DNA of 64,000 nucleotides from Flaccisagitta enflata (Eukaryota; Chaetognatha; Sagittoidea; Aphragmophora), in assembly GCA_965153355.1 (NCBI GenBank), contig OZ231128.1:40734001-40798000 (forward strand), given 5' to 3'. The notes below the pieces were generated by a model. The model was not told where the DNA came from. It made no database searches and was given only the letters and a program-made list of their open reading frames with translations. This document shows positions 1-14,455 of this stretch, piece by piece. Numbering within the stretch: the first letter of the stretch is position 1; each line of letters begins with the position of its first letter. The position numbers and the translations under genes are program-made.

Positions 1-560
1 ACTTCAGCAGGTACCCTTTGTAGTCAGCAGGAACCTTTCTTTGTTATCAGCAGGAACCCCATGCAGTCAGCAGGAACCCTTTGTAGCTAGCAGTAACCCT
101 TGATGTTGACCGGAACCCTTGATGTAAGCAGGAACCATGCATAGAAAAAGCAATATATCCACCTGAACTGTAGCAGGAACCGTTCTGGGTCAGCAGGATT
201 CTCGCTATCATCCATTGCGGAGGAAATTTTTGCACCTGAACTCTAGCAGGAACCCTTTGTTGTCAGCTGGAACCTTCTTTTGTAGTCAGCAGGAACCCCA
301 TGCAGTCAGCAGGAACCCTTGATTTTATCAGGAACCATGCATAGAAAAAACCATATATCCACCACTCCTATAGTAGAAAACCTGTCATCAAGAACCACTA
401 ACAGTGCAATAAAGGTCTATTTTATCTTCTTGAACTGTGGCAGGAACCTGTTGATGTTAGAAGGAACCTTTCTATTATGCCTAAAATCAGCTAAGTAGCC
501 ACCAAAGCTGCAGCAAAAACACTTGGTGGTAAGAAGGAACAACTGATATTGCGGGTACGG
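1..560 (-). repeat. Minisatellite array, inverted arm
   Basis: Tandem monomers of about 20 bp carry the core AGCAGGAACC, the reverse complement of the core that fills 700-11,450. Monomers are separated by longer spacers containing CACCTGAACT and CATGCATAGAAA, as in the main array but on the other strand. The arm runs off the left edge and decays by about 545. No coding function is apparent. Confidence 0.95.
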
Positions 561-703
561 CTTACTATCTAATGCTTACGTGACTATTATAAAAAAATTT
601 ATATAAGAAAGAATTGCCCTGTTTGATGAAAAAAAAAAAAAGATATTGGAAGCTAAAATCTTTTATTTGCTTAAGAAGTATCAATTTTACATGTTATTTT
701 TTG
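545..703. other. AT-rich junction between inverted and direct array arms
   Basis: About 160 bp without the GGTTCCTGCT core separate the two opposite-facing arms. It is AT-rich and has an A13 run near 631. No gene or transposon end was recognised. Confidence 0.7.
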
Positions 704-3700
704 CATGGTTCCTGTTAACATCAAGGGTTCCTGCGGACCACAAAGGATTCCTGCTAACTGTATGGGGTTCCTGCTGACTGAAAAGTAAGGTTCCTGCTAA
801 CATCATGGGTTCCTGCTAGCCACAAAGTGTTGCAGCTGACTTCAAAGTAAGGTTCCTGCTGACTACAATGGGTTCCTGCGAGAGTTCAGGTGTAAATTCC
901 TGGACTAATGCATAATAGCAAGGTTCCTGCTGACCATTAAGGGTTCCTGCTGACTACAAGGTGAGGTTTCTGCTGAATACAAAGGGTTCCTGCTAGAGTT
1001 CAGGTGCATATATTGCTGCCTTAAAGCATATTTTTGAGGTTCCTGCTGACCATGAAGGGTTCCTGCTATAGTTCAGGTGTATATAACTATCAATCTTTCT
1101 ATGCATGGTTCCTGCTATCATCAAGGGTTCCTGCTAGCTACAAAGGGTTCCTGCTGACTAAATGGGGTTCCTGCTCACTTCAAAGTAAGGTTCCTGCTGA
1201 CTACAAAGTGTTCCTGCTAGAGTTCAGGTACATATATTGCTATCCTAGACATAATTGTGAGGTTCCTACTGACCATGAAGGGTTCCTGCTACAGTTCAGG
1301 TGCATATATTGCTTTTTCTATGCATGGTTCTTGCTAACATCAGGGGTTACTGCTGGCCACAAAGGGTTCCTGCTGACTATATGGGGTTCCTGCTGACTTC
1401 AAAGTAAGGTTCCTGCTGACTACAAAGGGTTCCTGCTAGAGTTCAGGTGGATAAATTTTTGCTGTTATGCATAGTAGCGAGGCTCCTGCTGACCTTGAAG
1501 GGTTCCTGCTACAGTTCAGGTGGATATATTGCTGTTTCTATGCATGGTTCCTGTTAACATCAAGGGTTCCTGCTGGCCACAAAGGGTTCCTGCTGACTGT
1601 ATAGGGTTTCTACTGACTACAAAGTGAGGTTCCTGCTAACATCATGGGTTCCTGCTAGCCACAAAGGGTTCCTGCTGACTTCAAAGTAAGGTTCCTGCTG
1701 ACATTAAAGGGTTCAGGTGGATGAATTTCTTGTGTAATGCATAATAGCAAGGTTCCTGCTGACCATGAAGGGTTCCTGCTGACTACAATGTAAGGTTCCT
1801 GCTGAATAGAAAGGGTTCCTGCTGGAGTTCAGGTGCATATATTGCTGCCTTAAAGCATAATTTTGAGGTTCCTGCTGACCATGAAGGGTTCCTGCTACAG
1901 TTCAGGTGGATATATTGATCTTTCTATGCATGGTTGCTGCTATCATCAAGGGTTCCTGCTAGCTAAAAAGGGTTCCTGCTGACTAAATGGGGTTCCTGCT
2001 CACTTCAAAGTAAGGTTCCTGCTGACTACAAAAGGTTTCTGCTAGAGTTCAGGTACATGTATTGCTATCCTAAAGCATAATTGTGAGGTTCCTGCTGATC
2101 ATGAAGGGTTCCTGCTACAGTTCAGGTAGATACATTGCTTTTTCTATGCATGGTTCCTGCTAACATCAAGGGTTCCTGCTGGCCACAAAGGGTTCCTGCT
2201 GACAATATGGGGTTCCTGCTGACTTCAAAGTAAGGTTCCTGCTGACTACAAAGGGTTCCTGCTAGAGTTCAAGTGGATAAATTTCTGCTGTAATGCAAAA
2301 TAGCGAGGTTCCTGCTGACCTTGAAGGGTTCCTGCTACAGTTCAGGTGAATATATTGCTGTTTCTATGCATGGTTCCTGTTAACATGAAGGGTTCCAGCT
2401 GGCCACAAAGGGTTCCTGCTGACTATATGGGGTTCCTGCTGACTTCAAAGTAAGGTTCCTGCTGACAACAAAGGGTTTCTGCTTGAGTTCAAGTGGATAA
2501 ATTTCTGCTGTAATGCAAAATAGCGAGGTTCCTGCTGACCTTGAAGGGTTCCTGCTACAGTTCAGGTGAATATATTACTGTTTCTATGCATGGTTCCTGT
2601 TAATATCAAGGGTTCCTGCTAGCCACAAAGGGTTCCTGCTGACTTCAAAGTAAGGTTCCTGCTGACTACAAAGGGTTCCTGCTAGAGTTCAGGTGGATAA
2701 ATTTCTGCTGTAATAGATAATAGCAAGATTCCTGCTGACCATGAAGGGTTCCTGCTGACTACAAGGTAAGGTTCCTGCTGACTAGAAAGGGTTCCTGCCA
2801 GAGTTCAGGTGCACGTATTGCTGCCTTAAAGCATAATTTTGAGGTTCCTGCTGACCATGAAGGGTTCCTGCTACAGTTCAGGTGGATATATTGATCTTTC
2901 TATGCATGGTTCCTGCTATCAACAAGGGTTCCTGCTAGCTACAAAGGGTTCCTGCTGACTAAATGGGGTTCCTGCTGACTTCAAAGAAAGGTTCCTGCTG
3001 ACTACAAAGGGTTCCTGCTAGAGTTCAGGTACATATATTGCTATCCTAAAGCATAATTGTGAGGTTCCTGCTGACCATGAAGGGTTCCTGCTACAGTTCA
3101 GGTGGATATATTGCTTTTTCTATGCATGGTTCCTGCTAACATCAAGGGTTCCTGCTGGCCACAAAGGGTTCCTGCTGACTATATGGGGTTCCTGCTGACT
3201 TCAAAGTAAGGTTCCTGCTGACTACAAAGGGTTCCTGCTAGAGTTCAGGTGGATAAATTTCTGCTGTAATGCATAGTAAAGAGGTTCATGCTGACCTTGA
3301 AGGGTTCCTGCTACAGTTCAGGTGAATATATTGCTGTTTCTATGCATGGTTCCTGTTAACATCAAGGGTTCCTGCTGGCCACAAAGGGTTCCTGCTGACT
3401 GTATGGGGTTCCTGCTGACTCCAAAGTAAGGTTCCTGCTAACATCATGGGTTCCTGCTAGCCACAAAGGGTTCCTGCTGACTTCAAAGTAAGGCTCCTGC
3501 TAACAACAAAGGGTTCCTGCTAGAGTTCAGGTGGATAAATTTCTGGTGTAATGCATAATAGCAAGGATCCTGCTGACCATGAAGGGTTCCTGCTGACTAC
3601 AAGGTAAGGTTCCTGCTGACTAGAAAGGGTTATTGCTGGAGTTCAGGTGCATATATCATTGCCTTAAAGCATAGTTTTGAGGTTCCTGCTGACCATGAAG

Positions 3701-6700
3701 GGTTCCTGCTACAGTTCAGGTGGATATATTGATCTTTCTATGCATGGTTCCTGCTATCATCAAGGGTTCCTGCTAGCTATAAAGAGTTCCTGCTGACTAA
3801 ATGGGGTTCCTGCTCACTTCAAAGTAAGGTTCCTGCTGACTACAAAGGGTTCCTGCTAGAGTTCAGGTACATGTATTGCTATCCTAAAGCATAATTGTGA
3901 GGTTCCTGCTGACCATGAAGGGTTCCTGCTACAGTTCAGGTGGATATATTGCATTTTCTATGCATGGTTCCTGCTAACATCAAGGGTTCCTGCTGGCCAC
4001 AAAGGGTTCCTGCTGACTGTAAAGAGTTCCTACTGACTACAAAGTGAGGTTCCTGCTAACATCATGGGTTCCTGCCAGCCACAAAGGGTTCCTGCTGACT
4101 TCAAAGTAAGGTTCCTGCTGACTACAAAGGGTTCCTGCTAGAATTCAGGTGGATAAATTTCTGGTTAATGCATGATAGCAAGGTTCCTGCTGACCATGAA
4201 GGGTTCCTGCTGACTACAAGGTAAGGTTCCTGCTGACTAGAAAGGGTTCCTGCTGGAGTTCAAGTGCATATATCCCTGCCTTAAAGCACAATTTTTAGGT
4301 TCGTGCTGACCATGAAGGGTTCCTGCTGACTACAAAATAAGGTTCCTGCTGACTAGATAGGGTTCCTGCTAGAGTTCAGGTGCATATATTGCTGCCTTAA
4401 AGCATGATTTTGAGGTTCCTGCTGACCATGAAGGGTTCCTGCTACAGTTCAGGTGGATATATTGATCTTTCTATGCATGGTTCCTGCTATCATCAAGGGT
4501 TCCTACTAGCTACAAAGGGTTCCTGCTGACTAAATGGGGTTCCTGCTGACTTCAAAGAAAGGTTCCTGCTGACTACCAGGGGTTCCTGCTAGAGTTCAGG
4601 TACATATATTGCTATCCTAAAGCATAATTGTGAGGTTCCTGCTGACCATGAACGGTTCCTGCTTTAGTTCAGGTGGATATATTGCTTTTTCTATGCATGG
4701 TTCCTGCTAACATCAAGGGTTCCTGCTGGCCACAAAGGGTTCCTGCTGACTATATGGGGTTCCTGCTGACTTCAAAGAAAGGTTCCTGCTGACTACAAAG
4801 GGTTCCTGCTAGAGTTCAGGTACATATATTGCTATGCTAAAGCATAATTGTGAGGTTCCTACTAACCATGAAGGGTTCCTGCTACAGTTCAGGTGGATAT
4901 ATTGCTTTTTCTATGCATGGTTCCTGCTAACATCAAGGGTTCCTGCTGGCCACAAAGGGTTCCTGCTGACTATATGGGGTTCCTGCTGACTTCAAAGTAA
5001 GGTTCCTGCTGACTACAAAGGGTTCCTGCTAGAGTTCAGGTTGATAAATTTCTGCTGTAATAGATAATAGCAAGGTTCCTGCTGACCATGAAGGGTTCCT
5101 GCTGACTACAAGGTAAGGTTCCTGCTGACTAGAAAGGGTTCCTGCTAGAGTTCAGGTGCATATATTGCTGCCTTAAAGCATAATTTTGAGGTTCCTGCTG
5201 ACCATGAAGGGTTCCTGCTACAGTTCAGGTGGATATATTGATCTTTCTATGCATGGTTCCTGCTATCATCAAGGGTTCCTGCTAGCTACAAAGGGTTTTT
5301 GCTGACTAAATGGGGCTCCTGCTGACTTCAAAGAAAGGTTCCTGCTGACTACAAAGGGTTCCTGCTAGAGTTCAGGTACATATATTGCTATCCTAAAGCA
5401 TAATTGTGAGGTTCCTGCTGACCATGAAGGGTTCCTGCTACAGTTCAGGTGGATATATTGCTTTTTCTATGCATGGTTCCTGCTAACATCAAGGGTTCCT
5501 GCTTGCCACAAAGGGTTCCTGCTGACTATATGGGGTTCCTGCTGACTTCAAAGTAAGGTTCCTGCTGACTACAAAGGGTTCCTGCGAGAGTTCAGGTGGA
5601 TAAATTTCTGCTGTAATGCATAGTAGCAAGGTTCCTGCTGACCTTGAAGGGTTCCTGCTACAGTTCAGGTAAATATATTGCTGTTTCTATGCATGGTTCC
5701 TGTTAACATCAAGGGTCCCTGCTGGCCACAAAGGGTTCCTGCTGACTGTATAGGGTTTCTACTGACTACAAAGTGAGGTTCCTGCTAACATCATGGGTTC
5801 CTGCTAGCCACAAAGGGTTCCTGCTGACTTCAAAGTAAGGTTCCTGCTGACATTAAAGGGTTCAGGTGGATGAATTTCTTGTGTAATGCATAATAGCAAA
5901 GTTCCTGCTGACCATGAAGGGTTCCTGCTGACTACAAGGTAAGGTTCCTGCTGAATAGAAAGGGTTCCTGCTGGATTTCAGGTGCATATATTGCTGCCTT
6001 AAAGCATAATTTTGAGGTTCCTGCTGACCATGAAGGGTTCCTGCTACAGTTCAGGTGGATATATTGATCTTTCTATGCATGGTTGCTGCTATCATCAAGG
6101 GTTCCTGCTAGCTAAAAAGGGTTCCTGCTGACTAAATGGGGTTCCTGCTCACTTCAAAGTAAGGTTCCTGCTGACTACAAAAGGTTTCTGCTAGAGTTCA
6201 GGTACATGTATTGCTATCCTAAAGCATAATTGTGAGGTTCCTGCTGATCATGAAGGGTTCCTGCTACAGTTCAGGTGGATATATTGCTTTTTCTATGCAT
6301 GGTTCCTGCTAACATCAAGGGTTCCTGCTGGCCACAAAGGGTTCCTGCTGACTATATGGGGTTCCTGCTGACTTCAAAGTAAGGTTCCTGCTGACTACAA
6401 AGGGTTCCTGCTAGAGTTCAAGTGGATAAATTTCTGCTGTAATGCAAAATAGCGAGGTTCCTGCTGACCTTGAAGGGTTCCTGCTACAGTTCAGGTGAAT
6501 ATATTGCTGTTTCTATGCATGGTTCCTGTTAACATCAAGGGTTCCTGCTGGCCACAAAGGGTTCCTGCTGACTATATGGGGTTCCTGCTGACTTCAAAGT
6601 AAGGTTCCTGCTGACTACAAAGGGTTCCTGCTAGAGTTCAAGTGGATAAATTTCTGCTGTAATGCAAAATAGCGAGGTTCCTGCTGACCTTGAAGGGTTC

Positions 6701-9700
6701 CTGCTACAGTTCAGGTGAATATATTACTGTTTCTATGCATGGTTCCTGTTAATATCAAGGGTTCCTGCTAGCCACAAAGGGTTCCTGCTGACTTCAAAGT
6801 AAGGTTCCTGCTGACTACAAAGGGTTCCTGCTAGAGTTCAGGTGGATAAATTTCTGCTGTAATAGATAATAGCAAGGTTCCTGCTGACCATGAAGGGTTC
6901 CTGCTGACTACAAGGTAAGGTTCCTGCTGCCTAGAAAGGGTTCCTGCCAGAGTTCAGGTGCATATATTGCTGCCTTAAAGCATAATTTTGAGGTTCCTGC
7001 TGACCATGAAGGGTTCCTGCTACAGTTCAGGTGGATATATTGATCTTTCTATGCATGGTTCCTGCTATCATCAAGGGTTCCTGCTAGCTACAAAGGGTTC
7101 CTGCTGACTAAATGGGGTTCCTGCTGACTTCAAAGAAAGGTTCCTGCTGACTACAAAGGGTTCCTGCTAGAGTTCAGGTACATATATTGCTATCCTAAAG
7201 CATAATTGTGAGGTTCCTGCTGACCATGAAGGGTTCCTGCTATAGTTCAGGTGGATATATTTTTTTTTCTATGCATGGTTCCTGCTAACATCAAGGGTTC
7301 CTGCTGGCCACAAAGGGTTCTTGCTGACTAAATGGGGTTCCTGCTGACTTCAAAGTAAGGTTCCTGCTGACTAAAAAGGGTTCCTGCTAGAGTTCAGGAG
7401 GATAAATTTCTGTTGTAATGCATAGTAAAGAGGTTCGTCCTGACCTTGAAGGGTTCCTGCTACAGTTCAGGTGAATATATTGCTGTTTCTATGCATGGTT
7501 CCTGTTAACATCAAGGGTTCCTGCTGGCCACAAAGGGTTCCTGCTGACTGTATGGGGTTCCTGCTGACTACAAAGTAAGGTTCCTGCTAACATCATGGGT
7601 TCCTGCTAGCCACAAAGGGTTCCTGCTGACTTCAAAGTAAGGTTCCTGCTGACAACAAAGGGTTCCTGCTAGAGTTCAGGTGGATAAATTTCTGGTGTAA
7701 TGCATAATAGCAAGGTTCCTGCTGAACATGAAGGGTTCCTGCTACAGTTCAGGTGAATATATTGCTGTTTTTCTGAATGGTTCCTGTTAACAGCAAGGGT
7801 TCCTGCTGGCCACAAAGGGTTTCTGCTGACTATATGGGGTTCCTGCTGACTTCAAAGTAAGGTTCCTGCTGAGTCCAAAGGGTTCCTGCTAGAGTTCAAG
7901 TGGATAAATTTCTGCTGTAATGCAAAATAGCGAGGTTCCTGCTGATCTTGAAGGGTTCCTGCTACAGTTCAGGTGAATATATTGCTGTTTCTATGCATGG
8001 TTCCTGTTAACATCAAGGGTTCCTGCTGGCCACAAAGGGTTCTTGCTGACTATATGGGGTTCCTGCTGATTTTAAAATAAGGTTCCTGCTGACTACAAAG
8101 GGTTCCTGCTAGAGTTCAAGTGGATAAATTTCTGCTGTAATGCAAAATAGCGAGGTTCCTGCTGACCTTGAAGGGTTCCTGCTACACTTCAGGTGAATAT
8201 ATTACTGTTTCTATGCATGGTTCCTATTAACATCAAGGGTTCCTGCTAGGCACAAAGGGTTCCTGCTGACTTCAAAGTAAGGTTCCTGCTGACTACAAAG
8301 GGTTCCTGCTAGAGTTCAGGTGGATAAATTTCTGCTGTAATAGATAATAGCAAGGTTCCTGCTGACCATGAAGGGTTCCTGCTGACTACAAGGTAAGGTT
8401 CCTGCTGACTAGATAGGGGTCCTGCTAAAGTTCAGGTGCATATATTGCTGCCTTAAAGCATAATTTTGAGGTTCCTGCTGACCATGAAGGGTTCCTGCTA
8501 CAGTTCAGGTGGATATATTGATCTTTCTATGCATGGTTCCTGTTTTCATCAAAGGTTCCTACTAGCTACAAAGGGTTCCTGCTGACTAAATGGGGTTCCT
8601 GCTGACTTCAAAGAAAGGTTCCTGCTGACTACCAGGGGTTCCTGCTAGAGTTCAGGTACATATATTGCTATCCTAAAGCATAATTGTGAGGTTCCTGCTG
8701 ATCACGAAGGGTTCCTGCTACGGTTCAGGTGGATATATTGCTTTTTCTATGCATGGTTCCTGCTATTATCAAGGGTTCCTGCTGGCCCCAAAGGGTTCCT
8801 GCTGACTATATGGGGTTCCTGCTGACTTCAAAGTAAGGTTCCTGCTGACTTCAAAGGGTTCCTGCTAGAGTTCAGGTGGATAAATTTCTGCTGTAATACA
8901 TAGTAAAGAGGTTCCTGCTGACCTTGAAGGGTTCCTGCTACAGTTCAGGTGAATATATTGCTGTTTCTTTGCATGGTTACTGTCAACATCAAGGGTTCCT
9001 GCTTGCCACAAAGGGTTCCTGCTGACTGTATGGATTTTCTGCTGACTACAAAGTAAGGTTCCTGCTAACATCATGGGTTCCTGCTAGCCACAAAGGGTTC
9101 CTGCTGACTTCAAAGAAAGGTTCCTGCTGACAACAAAGGGTTCCTGCTAGAGTTCAGGTGGATAAATTTCTGGTTAATGCAAAATAGCAAGGTTCCTGCT
9201 GACCATGAAGGGTTCCTGCTGACTACAAGGTAAGATTCCTGCTGACTAGAAATGGTTCCTGCTGGAGTTCAGGTGCATATATTGCTGCTTTAAAGCACAA
9301 TTTTGAGGTTCCTGCTGACCATGAAGGGTTCCTGCTACAGTTCAGGTGGATATATTGATCTTTCAATGCATGGTTCCTGCTATCATCAAGGGTTCCTGCT
9401 AGCTACAAAGGGTTCCTGCTGACTGAATGGGGTTCCTGCTCACTTCAAAGTAAGGTTCCTGCTGACTACAAAGGGTTCCTGCTAGAGTTCAGGTACATAT
9501 ATTGCTATCCTAAAGCATAATTGTGAGGTTCCTGCTAACCATGAAGGGTTCCTGCTACAGTTCAGGTGGATATATTGCTTTTTCTTTGCATGGTTCCTGC
9601 TAACATCAAGGGTTCCTGCTGGCCACAAAGGGTTCCTGCTGACTATATGGGGTTCCTGCTGACTTCAAAGTAAGGTTCCTGCTGACAACAAAAGGTTCCT

Positions 9701-11450
9701 GCTAGAGTTCAGGTGGATAAATTTCTGGTGTTATGCATAATAGCAAGGTCCCTGCTGACCATGAAGGGTTCCTGCTGACTACAAGGAAAGGTTCCTGCTG
9801 ACTAGAAAGGGTTCCTGCTGGAGTTCAGGTGCATATATTGCTGCCTTAAAGCATAATTTTGAGGTTCCTGCTGACCATGAAAGGTTCCTGCAACAGTTCA
9901 GGTGGATATATTGGTCTTTCTATGCATGGTTCCTGCTATCATCAAGGGTTCCTGCTAGCTACAAAGGGTTCCTGCTGACTAAATGGGGTTCCTGCTGACT
10001 TCAAAGAAAGGTTCCTGCTGACTACAAAGGGTTCCTGCTAGAGTTCAGGTACATATATTGCTATCCTAAATCATAATTGTGAGGTTCCTGCTGACCATGA
10101 AGGGTTCCTGCTACAGTTCAGGTGGATATATTGCTTTTTCTATGCATGGTTCCTGCTAACATCAAGGGTTCCTGCTGGCCACAAAGGGTTCCTGCTGACT
10201 ATATGGGGTTCCTGCTGACTTCAAAGTAAGGTTCCTGCTGACTACAAAGAGTTCCTGCTAGAGTTCAGTTGGATAAATTTCTGCTGTAATGCATAGTAAA
10301 GAGGTTCCTGCTGACCTTGAAGGGTTCCTGCTACAGTTCAGGTGAATATATTGCTGTTTCTATGCATGGTTCCTGTTAACATCAAGGGTTCCTGCTGGCC
10401 ACAAAGGGTTCCTGCTGACTGTATGGGGTTCCTGCTGACTACAAAGTTAGGTTCCTGCTAACATCATGGGTTCCTGCTAGCCACAAAGGGTTCCTGCTGA
10501 CTTCAAAGTAAGGTTCCTGCTGACAACAAAGGTTTCCTGCTAGAGTTCAGGTGGATAAATTTCTGGTGTAATGCATAATAGCAAGGTTCCTGCTGACCTT
10601 GAAGGGTTCCTGCTGACTACAAGGTAAGGTTCCTGCTGACTAGAAAGGGTTCCTGCTGGAGTTCAGGTGCATATATTGCTGCCTTAAAGCATAATTTTGA
10701 GGTTCCTGCTTATCATGAAGGGTTCCTGCCACAGTTCAGGTGGATATTTTGATCTTTCTATGCATGGTTCCTGCTATCATCAAGGGTTCCTGATAGCTGC
10801 AAAGGGTTCCTGCTGACTAAATTGGGTTCCTACTCACTTCAAAGTAAGGTTCCTGCTGACTACAAAGGGTTCCTGCTAGAGTTAAGGTACTTGTATTGCT
10901 ATCCTCAAGCATAATTGTGAGGTTCCTGCTGACCATGAAGGGTTCCTGCTACAGTTCAGGTGGATATATTGCTTTTTCTATGCATGGTTCCTGCTAACAT
11001 CAAGGGTTCCTGCTGGCCACAAAGGGTTCCTGCTGACTATATGGGGTTCCTGCTGACTTCAAAGTAAGGTTCCTGCTGACTACAAAGGGTTCCTGCTAGA
11101 GTTCAGGTGGATAAATTTCTGCTGTAAAGCATAATAGTGAGGTTCCTGCTGACCATTAAGAGTTCCTGCTGCTGCAAATAAAGGTTCCTGCTGACTACAA
11201 AGGGTTCCTGCTGACTATATGAGTTCCTGCCAGACTGGAAAGGTTTCTGCGGTCATTGAAGGGTTCCTGCTCCATGATGCTCTATCCTAAGCCCTCAAGG
11301 TTCCTGCTGTTTTCAGATAGTTCCTGCCAGATTTTACCCCCATGAAGGATTTTTAGGTTCCTGCTGAGTTCCTGCTGTTTCAATCCCCAATCTAATGCCT
11401 CAACTAGCGCTTGCAAGTTCCTGCTGGAAAGTTCCTGCTGGTTTACAATG
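704..11450 (+). repeat. GGTTCCTGCT minisatellite with higher-order structure
   Basis: More than 10 kb of about 20-bp monomers of the form GGGTTCCTGCTGACTACAAA. Spacer-bearing variants (GAGTTCAGGTGGATAAATTT, CTATGCATGGTTCCTG) recur mostly every 216-222 bp, which defines a higher-order unit. Some adjacent units lie 310-400 bp apart where extra monomers are present. Private variants such as ATGGTTGCTGCTATCATC recur about 4,151 bp apart (about 1,931 and 6,082), which shows a recent multi-kilobase duplication inside the array. Monomers degenerate after about 11,200. Open frames inside it are by-products of the repeat. Confidence 0.95.
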
Positions 11451-13060
11451 ACCCACAAATGCGTGAATTTAAATAAGAGAAGTTAATGAAAGATTACATG
11501 AAATGAATGAAGAGTCGCGCAGCAGATAACAAAATGGTCAGTAACCAATGATGATTGATCTCATTCGCACCAGCATCATAAATGTTAACAAAGCATAAAG
11601 GGCAGTCAGTTAGGGGGTGTCACTTCTTATTCGTATGTCTCTATCTTTGGGCGGGTTTCTAGTCACAGACAATCGTGTTGTAAAAGGGCTACTTGTTCAC
11701 TCCGCTCACTGGCTCCGAAACACTCGCTTCGCTTGCTTGCTCCATTCATGGGCTCGCTCACTCACTTTGCTCAATCCCTCTTGGGACAGTTGAAATTCTT
11801 AAAATATGTGTTCACGCTGTAAACGCATTCAATGGGAACAATCGCGTTTATTGTCATCAGTAGAACACGCCTGATCTCTGTGTTCTTGTCTTTCGCTTTT
11901 CATGTCTCTTTTTTTTTTTTTTTTTTTTTGCTGCCCCAATTCCCAAGAGTGGCCCTCTTATGAACGCGGTTGTCCATGTTGTCCATTTCTGACTAACAGA
12001 TTGAGGATATGTCTCAATGATCGCCTTCTCTTCTTTCGCTTTTACTCATTTCTAAACTATTCAGGAGTCGTTCAAAAATTGAGACAAAAAAATATCAAAA
12101 ACGCCCAAAACGCAAGTATGCCACATAGCGAAACTTGCCATTTTAACCTTTTTCGCTAATTTTTTTCAATATTTCTGACTGAAAATGGATTTGAAAGCTA
12201 TGTTAAGGTTCACTAGGTCCTATTTTACAAGAAAATTTGATCAAAATCTGTGCACACAGACCCACAGACCCATGAATGGACAAATGGACTAAATATGGGC
12301 AAATAGGCCAACAAGTTAAAAGGTCATGAATCTGTTGCAGCTCTCATAATGGCATGAGTGAGGATAGGATAATCTATATGATCATTTTTGCGGTTTTCGC
12401 TATTTTCGCGTTTAACAATGTAATGAAGGGTGCCTGATGCATAGAACTAAATTTCTTGTTGTCATAGCAAGTTTACATGTTGTTGAAGCTGTACCACCTT
12501 GCATAACCATTATCGGTTGGTAACCGAGATTAAGGTAAGGGGAAAATAGCTTATTTTGGCGTTTTTTGCGATTTTTGCGTATTTCGGCTACTTTGCAAGC
12601 AATCTATCAAAGGGCTGCCGTTGCACATTTTCAAAAAAAAAAAATCATAAAACATTAATCACATTTGGTCCTAGAGGATATGGATGGACCCAAAAAATAC
12701 CTCTTTTGATAATTTTTAGAAGTAGCCTTCGGAACCAGCCTATCTGGGATGTCCTATTGTGGGTGTGTATAGGGGGGAAGTTGCGCGCCTCTAGACAGTA
12801 GCTGTAGCCCCTGCCCACCCGTCCGCCTGTTAGAGACTGAGCTAATTCGTCAAATTTGACAGGTTGGATTTGTGCAATCCCTGAGCTTTCCAAAAACAAC
12901 TCTATAGTACTGTAAAACCTTAACATCTTACAAACCGTAGGGTAACTAGCTTTCATGACATGCCCCATTTTTCACATGTTTGATCTTCTACTTAGCTGAA
13001 GATTTTTTTCTGTCCCGAATTGCCCCGTGTGGGGTAGTTTGAGACAAGCAGGAGCTTTTT
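11451..13060. other. Intergenic sequence, no gene recognised
   Basis: Mostly unique sequence with a T-run near 11,910. Near 12,795-12,830 there is a decayed CCCCTGCCCACCCGTCCGC block like the inner end of the hairpin repeat family described elsewhere. Open frames here are short and have no recognisable domain or splice context. Confidence 0.5.
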
Positions 13061-13940
13061 AAAAATAAAAATGGCCGCCATGTTCAATTTGCTGCTGTGA
13101 GTTCAATTTTTGGACTAGCTTCATGATTTTTGATATGATGATAATATTTTGAATTTCTGACTTGGCAAAAAAATCAGAATTCGAAAAAGTGAATTTTTGT
13201 GTCCGCAGCATCAAGTTTTGTGAAAAGTATTCTAAGACAAATTGATCAATAACTTTAAACAATGATTCTTTTTAGAACTTGAAAAAATGATTTTTTTTTT
13301 TCATCATCGCATTTGAATTCTTTAAAGATGAAGAAATTATAAATGATATTTGACCCAGCAAAAAAATCAGAACTCAAAAAAGTTATATTTTATGGTCACA
13401 GTAAAGATTTTGAAACAAGGGAGTAAAATCAGTTTTTGACTTTTTGATAAAAAAATTTTTGCCAACTTCAATTTTTTACAGTGAGCTCATTTTTTCAACT
13501 AATCTCACAATTTTTTAGGTGGAAACAGTTCATCAAATTTTTGACTCAACAAAAAAATCAGAACTTAAAAATGTTGATTTTTGCACTACTTTTTGTTGAT
13601 TTTACTGAAAATGTGCAAAATTATCTCTTAAACACCTGTCATCCCACCTCTTTAATAAAATAATTTTTTGAAACAGGGGCATTTTTTTTCAAGTGTGTGA
13701 TAGTTTTACAATTTATTGACCTGCTGCAAAAATCAGAACTCAAAAAAGTGTTATTTTGTGCCTGTGGCATGTGTTTTTGTAAAACATTACAAAAACTAAA
13801 AAATGCAAAAAAAAGTGATTCGTAAGTTCATATTTGGATGCCTTTCACAAAAACTGATGCCACGGGTACATGTGTAGACTTTTTTGAGTTCTGATTTTTT
13901 CTCTGAGCCAGAAATTTGGAATACTATTACCACCTAGAAA
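13061..13940. repeat. Diverged ~190-bp tandem repeat
   Basis: The phrase AAAAAAATCAGAACTCAAAA with variants recurs near 13,165, 13,360, 13,553 and 13,722, and inverted near 13,885. Each copy is followed by a related T-rich stretch. Spacing is about 165-195 bp. The copies are old and carry no consistent reading frame. Confidence 0.7.
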
Positions 13941-14455
13941 ATTTAGTAGCTAGTCAAAAAATTGAACTCAGGGGAGGGGTTTGAATAGGCGGCCGTTTTT
14001 ATTGACGCCATGGTTAGGGGCCCCTGACTTGACATCTTCCAACAGAATGCGGTAGAGGGAACAAAATACAAGACATGTATAGCAATATTGATTTTAAAAT
14101 CCAATCGGATTTTTTTTTAATCAATAAATAACTTCAAAAAATGTCCTTAATAGCCCCACTCCCCCCCTACTTTTTATAACATCGTATTTCTCAACAAAAA
14201 TTTCACGGTGCCTCGATTCTACTTTACATGGCTTGAGGCCCTTAAATTAATTTACAAGATCATTGCATGGCCCTAGGCTGTTTTTTTTTTTTTTTTTGTG
14301 AAAAACCGTTTCCCCGCTGGCCTAGAGAAATATACGCCTGCTCAGTGCCTACCCAATTACCCATTGACATTCAAACTGAAGCGGGTGTTTATCCGGTTCC
14401 AGAGAGGTTTTTTTTTTTGTCTTTTTAGTCCCAATACTATATCATAGAGTCTATA

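Noticed and set aside
1034-1396. 120-codon plus-strand frame in the minisatellite
   Set aside because: It is made of repeated FLLT/GSC phrases from the 20-bp monomer, and such frames recur wherever monomer phase happens to avoid stops.
704-11450. CRISPR-like array (regular repeats with spacers)
   Set aside because: The sequence is eukaryotic, the spacers are themselves repeated, and monomer length and divergence fit a minisatellite.
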